NCBI GenBank assembly: GCA_016934255.1
Contig: JAFGTG010000047.1
Location: forward strand, 1 to 41,038
Direction of reading: 5' to 3'
Source: Sedimentisphaerales bacterium
GTDB taxonomy: Bacteria; Planctomycetota; Phycisphaerae; Sedimentisphaerales; Anaerobacaceae
Length of the DNA stretch: 41,038 nucleotides
The translations under genes were made by a program, and so were the position numbers. Shown piece after piece: positions 23,975 through 32,738 of this stretch. Positions within the stretch are counted from its first letter, which is position 1. Every line of letters starts with the position of its first letter. Under the pieces are notes generated by a model that ran no database searches, was not told the origin of the DNA, and was given only the letters and a program-made list of their open reading frames with translations.

Positions 23975-25105
23975 GTGGACGCGCAATTGGTAGATAATTT
24001 TGCGAATGGCACTCTCTATGATTCCTGGAACGCCCTTCTTTCGCAGGCCGCCGACGCCAACGCACAACTGACGCATGAATGGTTGAGCAGTTGCTGGGAA
24101 ATCTTCAGTGACCGTAAGAAACTGTCGCTGATTACGGTCAATGATGGATCGAAAATCGTGGGCATTGCCCCCTTAACGATTGCCACCGTTATCGACAAAG
24201 CAGGAATGACGCTCAAAAAGCTGACTTTCGTTGGAGATGGTTTGACGGACTACCACGACCTATTGACAGCCGATGAAAAGAGAGAAGAAATCCTGAGGAT
24301 TCTTATCGAGTTTATTGTCGAAGGCAAAAAAGACTGGGATGTCATTCATTTTAGAAACGTTCGAGGTGATTCACCGAATTTACCGATATTGAGAAACATC
24401 TTAACAGAGACATCATTTCGTTTCATGGAAAGGATCAATATACGGAGTCCATACATATCCATCGACCGTGACTGGACGGATTATTACAGCACTTTAGGCA
24501 AAAATATAAGATCCGACGTACGAAGACGATCGAACGTTCTGGCTAAGTTGGGAAAGGCGGAATTTGTTCGTCTTCACAAAGTAAACGATGTGACAGATAC
24601 CCTGCACATGATCAAGTCGATACACGTCAAATACAGGAAGGCGAAGGGAGACGTGAGCTGGTACACGAACGAAAAACGATTTCGATTCGCCTCCCTGATC
24701 GTGAAGCGATTTGGAGATCGCAAATGGTTGGATATCGTCTTTCTCAAACTCAACGATCAGATCATCGCCTACTACCTTGGCTTCGTCTATGGCAACATCG
24801 TGTACTTCTGGAATACGGGATTCGATCCCGATTTCTCCAAGGTGGGGCCGGGGAAACTGCTTCTACACTTTTGGATCAAAGACTCCTTTGCCAAAGGATA
24901 CAGTCAGTTCGATTTTATGGTCGGAGAGGAATCCTACAAGCTTCAATGGACGAGCCCCACAAGGCCCAATTACGAATTTTTCGTATTTAAAAACACAACG
25001 CGTTCTCATATTTTCAAGTGCTATTATACCTATAAACCTGCCTTAATGAAGAATCCCTATCTTCGGAAGATAGGAGCCGGAATAAAAAGCAGAATCAAAG
25101 ATTAA
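23975..25105 (+). CDS. FemAB/CelD-like acyltransferase (Acetyltransf_6)
   Basis: The 376-residue protein shows the double-GNAT pattern of the BcsL/CelD/FemAB-like family. 'THEWLSSCWEIFSD' lies near the N-terminus, then 'VGIAPLTI', 'LTFVGDGLTDYHDLL', 'GKNIRSDVRRRSNVLAK' in the middle, and 'YYLGFVYGNIVYFWNTGFDPDFSKVGPGKLLLHFWIKDSF' near the C-terminus. The closing 'FDFMVGEESYKLQWT' is also typical. Such proteins are common in exosortase/PEP-CTERM-associated polysaccharide loci next to a deacetylase, as here. They probably acylate or aminoacylate sugars, but substrates are largely unproven. The start is GTG 23975 with GGGAG upstream. It is a second acyltransferase candidate for the acyl-CoA cassette. 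Confidence 0.8.
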   Translation: MDAQLVDNFANGTLYDSWNALLSQAADANAQLTHEWLSSCWEIFSDRKKLSLITVNDGSKIVGIAPLTIATVIDKAGMTLKKLTFVGDGLTDYHDLLTADEKREEILRILIEFIVEGKKDWDVIHFRNVRGDSPNLPILRNILTETSFRFMERINIRSPYISIDRDWTDYYSTLGKNIRSDVRRRSNVLAKLGKAEFVRLHKVNDVTDTLHMIKSIHVKYRKAKGDVSWYTNEKRFRFASLIVKRFGDRKWLDIVFLKLNDQIIAYYLGFVYGNIVYFWNTGFDPDFSKVGPGKLLLHFWIKDSFAKGYSQFDFMVGEESYKLQWTSPTRPNYEFFVFKNTTRSHIFKCYYTYKPALMKNPYLRKIGAGIKSRIKD

Positions 25106-25117
25106 TTCCAACACCGT

Positions 25118-25882
25118 ATGCAAACGAAAGCTCTTATCATTTGTTACCATTGCGTCAAGGATGAGGTTAACTCCTACCTTCGGCCCACGAAAGTCGCAGA
25201 TTTCGAAAATCAAATGCGATACTTATCGAAAACGTATCATCCGATATCTCTGGAAAGAATGGCTCAGCACATTCACAACGGAACGCCGCTGCCTTCGAAA
25301 GCGATCGCGGTTACGTTTGATGACGGTTATCGAGATAACTATGAGAATGCCTATCCCGTCCTGGAAAAATACCATATACCCGCGACCGTTTTTCTCACGA
25401 CAGATTTCATCGGAACAGGCGAGATTCCAAGATGGGAAAAGGGACATTACACGGACGAGAAGACCCTGATGTTATCGTGGAGGCAGGTGAGGGAGATGAG
25501 TGACACCGGCATTTCCTTCGGCTCACACACACTCACACATCCATTTCTCGCGAGAATTCCACGAAAACAAGTTGAGAAAGAGACACGCCTGTCCAAAGAG
25601 ATCATCGAACAGAAAATCGGAAAATCGGTAACGACCTTCGCTTATCCGAGTGGAAACTACAATTCCGACATAAAAGCAATCGTTAAAAAGGCGGGGTATT
25701 CGGCCGCCGTGAGCACCGTCTCAGGATACAATTTTGTACATGACGACGTCCACGCATTGAAAAGAAACGTCATACAGCTTCAAAGCGTTTGCCATAAACT
25801 CTTTCCTCTATCGTTTATCGCAGAGATAACGGGCGTCATCGGACACATACGAGCCCTCTATTACAAAATAAGGAGATTCTGA
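25118..25882 (+). CDS. NodB-family polysaccharide deacetylase
   Basis: The 254-residue protein contains the NodB motifs: VTFDDGYRDNY (65-75) with Asp68 and Asp69, the metal-binding GSHTLTH (135-141) with His137 and His141, and 'FAYPSGNYN' further on. The early ICYHCV is the substrate-pocket strand of the family. It has no signal peptide that I can see, so it may act in the cytoplasm or at the membrane on lipid-linked intermediates, removing N-acetyl groups. A freed amine would be an acceptor for one of the acyltransferases nearby. It sits 12 bases after the FemAB-like gene and eight before the glycosidase-like gene. Confidence 0.9.
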   Translation: MQTKALIICYHCVKDEVNSYLRPTKVADFENQMRYLSKTYHPISLERMAQHIHNGTPLPSKAIAVTFDDGYRDNYENAYPVLEKYHIPATVFLTTDFIGTGEIPRWEKGHYTDEKTLMLSWRQVREMSDTGISFGSHTLTHPFLARIPRKQVEKETRLSKEIIEQKIGKSVTTFAYPSGNYNSDIKAIVKKAGYSAAVSTVSGYNFVHDDVHALKRNVIQLQSVCHKLFPLSFIAEITGVIGHIRALYYKIRRF

Positions 25883-25889
25883 GCATCAG

Positions 25890-28769
25890 ATGTTTTACCA
25901 CCGTTCCCAGATAAATTTTGAACAATGGCGAACATTGGCGGCAATCTGCTGGATATGTTCATGCGCAGCATGGGCAACGGCTGCCGAAGTAGCCACGAGC
26001 GATGGTCTCACATTGGATTTCGGACCTCATGGTGAGGTTGTAAGCTGTCGCATTGACAATCACGAGTTGCTTCGGACCGGCATGCACGGGGGAATATTTA
26101 TCGCAGACGTGAAAAACATCCCGGCCCGAGACAATCCCCTCGGAGAGAACCTCAGCTTTGAACAAATCGAAGCCGGCAATCCAATCGGTTGGGATATGGG
26201 CCAGGGCTGGCAACTCGACCGACGGATCGCTCACACCGGCACGGCGTCCATGCGCGTAAGCGTGCACGATACGCGCTCGGGCTCGCTGGCCATCAACGTG
26301 CCGGTCACGCCGAACACGCCCTACCGCGTGTCCTTATGGCTACGCACCGAGGGGTGTGCTCCCAGCTTCTACATCGAACAGTACAATGCACAAGGACAGA
26401 TACATCGTGACTATCCCCAGATCATTGTTAGCCACGGTCGAACGAACGAGGATTGGTTTCAATTAAGTCACTCTTTCACAACGGCGTTTTTCTGTCGAGA
26501 AATCAGGGTCCGCTGCAATGTCTGGGACCAAACCGGCACCGCCTGGCTCGACGACGTCTCCATTGACTGCCTGGAGGATGACTATGCGTCCCCGCAACAA
26601 CGGGTCGAGGGAGAAGTCCACTCAACACCTGATCGTGTGGAACAGATATGTGAGTCAACGAAGCTATCCCTACGGCTTAAGACCATGTATCAAGCCGGGC
26701 CGGATATAATTACCGTTGACGGCGAGATTGAAGACACATCCGGACGGGATCGCGCCGTGACCGTGTCGTTTCGGCTTCCCATAGACGCCCTGGGATGGAA
26801 CTGGTACAACGACATCCAGAATACACAGACCATCGAAGACGACATGCGATACGGCGCGGCGCGTCTGTTGGATGGAAAAGATCCGACGCAGCGAAGAACG
26901 ATCGCCCTGTATCCTTTCTCGGCCATAGGAAACGGAGAAACGGCTCTTGCGTTGGCCGTACCGATGGATCAGCCAAGGGTGTTTCGTTTATGTTACGACT
27001 GCGAACTGGGATACTTCGTCAACTACGAGTTCGGCCTTACGCAGGCAGCGAAAAAGTTCCCCGGCAAGGCGGAATTTCAGTTTTTTATTTATCGGATTGA
27101 TCCTCAGTGGGGATTCCGCTCCGCGGCCCAACGTTATTACGAATTTCATCCGCAGTTTTTCGTCAAACGCGCCGAGCGTCAAGGCGCCCTCGGCCAGATG
27201 GCCAATTTCGACTCGATCCCCCCTTCCGATGTTGTCGTGCCTGTTTTTGCAGACTTTAACCGCCAAGAATCGGTCGCCGCCAATCGGCGTGAACTGGTTA
27301 AGCTGCTACGATATACCGAATTCATCGGCTGGTGGGGTTGGGCCCTCGGAATTACAACCGAACAGGCCAAACAGAAACCCACCCCGGAGGAAACCTGGGC
27401 GCATGTGGAAGAGCTGGCGCACCGCAATCCGCCGGACCAGGTGGCTCTCAGCATACTCAACTGCGCCCCGCACGACCGCGATGGCAACCGCAAGCTACAC
27501 TGGGAATACGTTCCCGAATGGGGCGGCTATAACTATCTTTGCAATCCCGACCCCGAGATCACGGGGATCGGCGGAAAAATCAATCGGTTCACACTGACGT
27601 ATGAACGCGAAGTATCCGAAGTGGATAGGTTTGAGCTGGATGGGATGCGATTTGACAATCCCGTTGTTTTTGCGACGGATAATTTTCGCCGGGAGCATTT
27701 CCAGTGGGCGGATCATCCCCTTGCGTTCGACCACCTCTCCAAGCAGCCCGTCATTCCACTGGATTTTTCAAGCTTCGAGTGCGCCAAAGCCATCGCCGAC
27801 GATATGCACAGCCGCGGGAAGCTTGTCGGATCGAATTACACTCCCGTGAATTACCCGAGCGACATTTTCCGCATCCACCTTCTGGATATCGTGGAAAGCG
27901 AGACGATCCGGACGTGGCCCACGAACGCCAAACTCGCATTACAGCGCACCTTGGCCCATCAGAAAATCGTCTGCATGTCGGCGCAGGAAGAGAAAAAGGA
28001 TTGGCCTTCGGATCGGATCGAGCAAGAGATGAAGCAGGCTATGTTCTACGGGACCTTCTACTATCTCAGCACCGCACCGGACCTGTACAACCGATGGATT
28101 CCTCTGACGAGACGGCTGGCCAACGCGGGATGGGAGCCGATCACGTATGCCCGGTGTCCCGCTCTCGAGCCGATGGTCGAACGGTTCGGACGGTTTGAGG
28201 ACCGAAACCTTCATTTCACGCTCCGAAACGAATCGAAAGAAGCAAGTCCTGTGGAATTGATCATCGACGCAAATGCTCTGGATTTGCATACAATGCCTCG
28301 ACCGGGCATCTGGGTGATGCGCGATGCCTACACGCACGAATCGCTCGACGCAGACCAGGATGGTCCGCTTTGGCGGATTAACTTGACCGTACCGGCCAAG
28401 GATACGGTTGTCCTCCGCGTGGCGACGTCCTTCGGTCTCGCGCTCGATCATCTCGATGGTGTCCCGGACCTTTTGCTCAAAGCCGTGAACTACCGTGACT
28501 CATTACGCGAAGCAAACGTTGCGACGGAATGTCCGGATTATGAAACACTGATCGAATGTGTACAGACCTTACAGAACATGCTCACGAATCGGGACGTTCG
28601 GTTAACTGATGCAATAACTCAATTCCAGTCTGTCACTACGGCGTTCTCCGAATGCGATGTGCAGCCGAAGACTGATGAGACTATATGGTGGAGCACCCGT
28701 TTATCCGTTTGCACGGCAGTCGCCCAACGAGATGTATCGGCTGCTCTAAATTCTCTCTTGCAAGAATAG
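25890..28769 (+). CDS. Large secreted glycosidase-like protein with carbohydrate-binding module
   Basis: The 959-residue protein has a Sec signal (about 1-32, cleavage near ATA-AEV). A carbohydrate-binding-like beta-sandwich follows at about residues 90-230, with the phrases 'NLSFEQIEAGNPIGWDMGQGW' and 'IAHTGTASMRVSVHD', seen in CBM4/9-type modules. A long central domain follows. It contains 'WGWALGITTEQAKQ', 'VALSILNCAPHDRDG' and 'VDRFELDGMRFDNPVVF' (near 578-594), the last resembling the strand-end Asp of TIM-barrel glycoside hydrolases. The end (about 780-959) is beta-rich, then helical. I cannot assign a GH family or catalytic pair. It may trim or remodel the exported polymer. Confidence 0.6.
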   Translation: MFYHRSQINFEQWRTLAAICWICSCAAWATAAEVATSDGLTLDFGPHGEVVSCRIDNHELLRTGMHGGIFIADVKNIPARDNPLGENLSFEQIEAGNPIGWDMGQGWQLDRRIAHTGTASMRVSVHDTRSGSLAINVPVTPNTPYRVSLWLRTEGCAPSFYIEQYNAQGQIHRDYPQIIVSHGRTNEDWFQLSHSFTTAFFCREIRVRCNVWDQTGTAWLDDVSIDCLEDDYASPQQRVEGEVHSTPDRVEQICESTKLSLRLKTMYQAGPDIITVDGEIEDTSGRDRAVTVSFRLPIDALGWNWYNDIQNTQTIEDDMRYGAARLLDGKDPTQRRTIALYPFSAIGNGETALALAVPMDQPRVFRLCYDCELGYFVNYEFGLTQAAKKFPGKAEFQFFIYRIDPQWGFRSAAQRYYEFHPQFFVKRAERQGALGQMANFDSIPPSDVVVPVFADFNRQESVAANRRELVKLLRYTEFIGWWGWALGITTEQAKQKPTPEETWAHVEELAHRNPPDQVALSILNCAPHDRDGNRKLHWEYVPEWGGYNYLCNPDPEITGIGGKINRFTLTYEREVSEVDRFELDGMRFDNPVVFATDNFRREHFQWADHPLAFDHLSKQPVIPLDFSSFECAKAIADDMHSRGKLVGSNYTPVNYPSDIFRIHLLDIVESETIRTWPTNAKLALQRTLAHQKIVCMSAQEEKKDWPSDRIEQEMKQAMFYGTFYYLSTAPDLYNRWIPLTRRLANAGWEPITYARCPALEPMVERFGRFEDRNLHFTLRNESKEASPVELIIDANALDLHTMPRPGIWVMRDAYTHESLDADQDGPLWRINLTVPAKDTVVLRVATSFGLALDHLDGVPDLLLKAVNYRDSLREANVATECPDYETLIECVQTLQNMLTNRDVRLTDAITQFQSVTTAFSECDVQPKTDETIWWSTRLSVCTAVAQRDVSAALNSLLQE

Positions 28770-28821
28770 ACGAACTTATTCCTGCCTCAATATGAAGTTA
28801 ATCTTTGTGTGAATCAAAACC

Positions 28822-30195
28822 ATGAAGACCTCATCCATGACCTTCTCTCCAAGTGAATCTGTCGCAGAGATTGCGTTCCTGGCTCTTTGCGCCTTCTCTA
28901 TTGTGAATCCGCTTATTGCACAATTCACGTCTTTTTTCTTTCCTCACACCATAGCCGGCCTGAATATGATGCAGTGGTTTCAAGGATTATGTCTGCCGCT
29001 GATTCTCGTGACGTTGCCCAAATTACCGAGAGATAATGATGAGTTTTCCCCCTTGTTTTCCCGGCTGCTATGGGTGTATGTCATATCACTTGGGCTGCTT
29101 CATTTGAGGCTCCTGTCAACAAATCGTTTACAGGCCGATATGGTCAACGTCGAACGTATGGTTTATTTCAAAATGATTTTCGCATTTTTGCTCTGGTACT
29201 ATGCATCTTGTCTGGTTCGGTCCTACGAATCCGCTCAAAAACTGTTACGGTCGATCCTGATTGGCGCCCTCATTTGTGCCGCCTGGATTCTCATCTGTTA
29301 TCTGACGGGCATGGGAAGCGCTAATTATGCGTCGGCGGGGGTGAAAGCCACCGCTGGGTCGGAAGGTATCTCCGGTAAAGCCATGGCCGGATTCTTGCTG
29401 CCGGCGGCGGTCGGAGCCATGTTTCTTGCGTTACAGGAACATTCCTATCGATGGGCTATGGGGGCGGCACTCATTGTTGTGGCCGTTTTTATCACATTCG
29501 ATCGATCTGCACATGTTGCCTTTATTATTGGATCGTTATGGTTGGCGATTTGGTGGTGGATCCTTGCATGTCCCAGACCCTGTTTAAAAACCATGCTTCT
29601 GTTTCTGTGCATCATTTTCATTTTGGGAGGCCTCTATTATATCCAGCACGGGAATGAAGAATTGGTTACCCGATGGACGTATGACTTCGACCGCGGTGAG
29701 ATAGGATCCGGAAGAGGGATTTTCTATACGACAGCATGGACCTGGTTTTGGAAAGATTCGAGCGTCGTCGATTTCCTCTTGGGCATGGGATTTGGAAACA
29801 TTTACGACCTTATGCACTCGCGTTCGGGAATTTTTCGCCACACCCACAGCGATTTGTTCGACATGCTCGTGATTGGCGGCGTTGTGGGGCTGTCGCTTTA
29901 TTTTCTTATGTTCTACACCATCACTTCATTATGGAAAGGTGTGCGGATTGGAAGTATCGAGTTTGCGATATTGGGAGCACTGTTGTTATCATTCGGTGTG
30001 ATGAGTCTGCTCACCGGGCTGATGTCGTTTCCACATACGTTATATGCCTTCGGCGCTCAGTGTATCTGTATCCGGATTCTGGCGAATCAGGAAAATCTTG
30101 ATCCCGCTCCATCTTTATCGATATGTCAAGTCGAATCAATTAATGCGGATGTCCTCAACGGTCAGTTTACACACACAAACGCTTTATTATCCTGA
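28822..30195 (+). CDS. Second O-antigen ligase/polymerase-like membrane protein
   Basis: The 457-residue protein has about ten membrane helices and a large loop between about 265 and 350. The loop holds 'RGEIGSGRGIFYTTAWTWF' and 'GIFRHTHSDLFDMLVIGGVVG', the G-R-x-x-x-W and H-N/H-x-F-L/D landmarks of Wzy/WaaL-type proteins. It lacks the TPR tail of the gene at 13385. One of the two could polymerise and the other ligate, or they could serve two glycans. No ribosome site is obvious before ATG 28822. The next gene starts 22 bases after its stop. Confidence 0.8.
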   Translation: MKTSSMTFSPSESVAEIAFLALCAFSIVNPLIAQFTSFFFPHTIAGLNMMQWFQGLCLPLILVTLPKLPRDNDEFSPLFSRLLWVYVISLGLLHLRLLSTNRLQADMVNVERMVYFKMIFAFLLWYYASCLVRSYESAQKLLRSILIGALICAAWILICYLTGMGSANYASAGVKATAGSEGISGKAMAGFLLPAAVGAMFLALQEHSYRWAMGAALIVVAVFITFDRSAHVAFIIGSLWLAIWWWILACPRPCLKTMLLFLCIIFILGGLYYIQHGNEELVTRWTYDFDRGEIGSGRGIFYTTAWTWFWKDSSVVDFLLGMGFGNIYDLMHSRSGIFRHTHSDLFDMLVIGGVVGLSLYFLMFYTITSLWKGVRIGSIEFAILGALLLSFGVMSLLTGLMSFPHTLYAFGAQCICIRILANQENLDPAPSLSICQVESINADVLNGQFTHTNALLS

Positions 30196-30217
30196 ATTTT
30201 CAATACATGCGGTTGCT

Positions 30218-31366
30218 ATGGTAAAAATACTCTACATCGGTCCTGATCGGCGTGCACGGGGAGGCGTTGCTTCGGTCATTCGCACCCATACACACTATCT
30301 GACGAATAACCGGTTTTCTATCCGTCATTTAGCGACGGTCGAAGACGGCGGTCGTTTGAAAAAACTGTTTGTGGCAATGAAAGCCTACGTTCGGGCGCCG
30401 TTTGAAATCGCATGGGCCGATATTGTCCACGTTCATACGGCTTCATGGAATAGCTGGCGACGAAAGGCGCCGTTGGTGATTCTAACAAGGCTTTTAAGAC
30501 GAACGTTAATCATTCACATTCATGGCGGAGGTTTCGCGAACTTTCTGGCCTCGATGAATCGCCGGCGATTGGGATTAAATACGCGCATCTTGTCTCAGGC
30601 GGATTGCGTCGTGTGTTTATCTCATTCGAAACATGCGGAGCTTGTGGATTACCTGGATAGGGTGCCTACGTTAATCCTCCCGAATCCGTGTCGATTTATA
30701 CCCAAGCAGTTAGACATCCGCCTCAAATCCGGTGTGGAAATACTCTTCACGGGCTGGATTGAGAAATCCAAAGGCGTATTTGATCTGATCCGTGCTTTTG
30801 CTTTAGTTGTGAAAACGTGCCCGGAAACAATGCTTCGACTTGTCATCGCAGGTAAAGGCAAGATCGATGCGTGCAGGGAATTGGCGTGTGAATACGGGAT
30901 CGAGGACAGGGTGGTTTTGCCGGGATGGCTTGGATCAACCGAGTTAAAGAAAGCATACGAGCAAGCGGATATTTATTGCCTGCCAAGTTATATCGAGGGT
31001 GTGCCTATGGGAGTGCTGGAGGCGATGGCTTTCGCGTTGCCCCTCGTTACCTGTCCGGTCGGGGGAATCCCGGATATCGTCGAAGATGGCGTCCACGGTC
31101 TGTTCATACCTTCGGGGGATGTGAACAATCTCGCTATGGTGTTGAAGCGATTGATCGATAATAAAGACGAGAGGGAAACGATGGGGGCAGCGGGCCGTTC
31201 GAGAGTATTAGCCCGGTATTCGCCGGAACATGTATGCCGTCAACTCTGCCGGTTATACCATTCATTACTAGCGGGTGACGAGCCGGCGGATGCTTTTTCA
31301 CAGAAGGATCGTGCATCAGAATCCGGTATGGACAAACAGGAGAATTTCAATGTACAGCCTTCTTAA
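30218..31366 (+). CDS. Family 4 glycosyltransferase
   Basis: From ATG 30218 the protein has 382 residues. The open frame extends upstream to 30044 but overlaps the previous gene and precedes the natural GT-B start MVKILYIGPD. The N-terminal Rossmann domain has 'RARGGVASVIRTH' near residue 12. The C-terminal domain has 'ILFTGWIEKSKGVFDLIRAF' and the E-x7-E motif EGVPMGVLE (Glu260, Glu268), followed by the GT4 phrase 'CPVGGIPDIVEDGVHGL'. It should add a sugar from a nucleotide donor with retention of configuration to the growing lipid-linked unit. It is the only clearly recognisable GT-B glycosyltransferase in this long locus. It overlaps the next gene by 17 bases. Confidence 0.9.
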   Translation: MVKILYIGPDRRARGGVASVIRTHTHYLTNNRFSIRHLATVEDGGRLKKLFVAMKAYVRAPFEIAWADIVHVHTASWNSWRRKAPLVILTRLLRRTLIIHIHGGGFANFLASMNRRRLGLNTRILSQADCVVCLSHSKHAELVDYLDRVPTLILPNPCRFIPKQLDIRLKSGVEILFTGWIEKSKGVFDLIRAFALVVKTCPETMLRLVIAGKGKIDACRELACEYGIEDRVVLPGWLGSTELKKAYEQADIYCLPSYIEGVPMGVLEAMAFALPLVTCPVGGIPDIVEDGVHGLFIPSGDVNNLAMVLKRLIDNKDERETMGAAGRSRVLARYSPEHVCRQLCRLYHSLLAGDEPADAFSQKDRASESGMDKQENFNVQPS

Positions 31367-32726
31367 GGAATCGTATCAGAACGCGCCGTTATTTGCCAGG
31401 AAGATGGTGTGCCGCCTTCCTTATCGATTTCTTGTCGGCAATGGTTATCGGCGTACACTTCGCTTGTGCGAAAAACTGGACAAAATGTCACGGGCGGAGA
31501 TACAATGTTTTCAACAGGCGCAACTATCCGACCTGCTTCAGTTCGCCGTGGAGGAAGTCCCTTTCTATCACCGTTTCAGAAGAGCGGTCGAACGTTTTAA
31601 TCCTTTCGATGCTCTGAAAGAATTCCCGCTTCTGAGTAAAAAAATCGTGCAGGAAAATACCGAGGCCTTAATTCCCAAATCCCTCGATCGAATCCCGCAC
31701 CACCCGGGTACGACGGGAGGATCGTCGGGAAATCAATTGGAGTATTTAGAGGATGACTCCACCTATGCCAGAGAAATGGGGTATATGCTCTCCCAATGGA
31801 AGCGTGTGGGTTATACGCCGAGACATAAAAAAGCAACGTTCCGAGGCGTTCCATTTCGACGGATTACCGATTCGTCCTTTTGGCAGGAGAATCCGATTCA
31901 CAACGAGTTGCAGTTCTCGCCATTTCATATGAGTGAAACGAATTTGCACTATTACATTCAAAAGATTATCGAATATAAGCCGCAGTTCTTTCACGGGTAT
32001 CCCTCTGCACTTGATATCGTCGCAGAATATATACTCCGGCATGAACTCACGCCGAGATTGCCCAGGGTAAAGGCCGTTCTTCTGGCGTCTGAATCATGTT
32101 CGGAAGCCCAGCGGCAACGCATCGAGGCGGCATTTCGGGCGCGCGCTTATAGTTGGTACGGGCACAGTGAAAGAATAATACTTGGAGGAGAATGTGAGAC
32201 CAGCCGGTGTTATCACGCATTTCCAACATACGGTATCCTTGAAATACTCGATGAAAATGGGGAGCCGTGTAATACAGGCCAATGCGGCGAGATCGTGGGG
32301 ACGGGTTTTCTGAACCGTTCGATGCCTCTGATCCGATATCGAACGGATGACTTTGCCGTGAGAGAGCCATCCGAATGCAAGTGTGGTCGTGGCTGGGACC
32401 GGTTCTCGAACGTTCAGGGCCGATGGACGCTCGAAGGAAGCATTCTCGGAAGAAGCGGGGCCAGAATATCCGCCGCCGCGATTAATATGCACGGGGATAT
32501 GTTTAAAAATGTCGTACGGTATCAGTATTACCAGGAAAAACGAGGGGAATTGGAAATCCGACTCATTCCAAATAACCGTTTTAGTGAATCTGACAGAGAA
32601 AAAATTCGGTCCAGCCATGAGGAAAAACTTTGGGGTGAGGTTCGAGTGAACGTTGTCAATGTGAAGCACATCCCATTGACAAAATCCGGGAAACAAAGAC
32701 GGATCATCCGTGTTTGTAAGGAGTGA
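31350..32726 (+). CDS. PaaK/CapK-like adenylate-forming enzyme
   Basis: From ATG 31350, with AGGAG seven bases upstream, the protein has 458 residues. The frame reaches 31275 but that start has no site and overlaps the GT4 gene further. It resembles phenylacetate-CoA ligase/coenzyme F390 synthetase proteins. The adenylation loop is PGTTGGSSGNQLEY (about 113-126), with 'YGHSERIILGGEC' and 'CGEIVGTGFLNRSMPLIRYRTDD' further on and a C-terminal lid with a conserved Lys (KSGKQRRI). Members in capsule loci (CapK type) have no proven substrate. The reaction would be carboxylate plus ATP to acyl-adenylate, then transfer to a thiol or amine. Here it could activate a carboxylic acid or amino acid for attachment to a sugar. 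Confidence 0.8.
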   Translation: MYSLLKESYQNAPLFARKMVCRLPYRFLVGNGYRRTLRLCEKLDKMSRAEIQCFQQAQLSDLLQFAVEEVPFYHRFRRAVERFNPFDALKEFPLLSKKIVQENTEALIPKSLDRIPHHPGTTGGSSGNQLEYLEDDSTYAREMGYMLSQWKRVGYTPRHKKATFRGVPFRRITDSSFWQENPIHNELQFSPFHMSETNLHYYIQKIIEYKPQFFHGYPSALDIVAEYILRHELTPRLPRVKAVLLASESCSEAQRQRIEAAFRARAYSWYGHSERIILGGECETSRCYHAFPTYGILEILDENGEPCNTGQCGEIVGTGFLNRSMPLIRYRTDDFAVREPSECKCGRGWDRFSNVQGRWTLEGSILGRSGARISAAAINMHGDMFKNVVRYQYYQEKRGELEIRLIPNNRFSESDREKIRSSHEEKLWGEVRVNVVNVKHIPLTKSGKQRRIIRVCKE

Positions 32727-32738
32727 TCATCACACGAT

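Noticed and set aside
32094-32696. 200-codon minus-strand open frame opposite the PaaK-like gene
   Set aside because: Shadow of a gene with clear adenylation motifs; product resembles no family.
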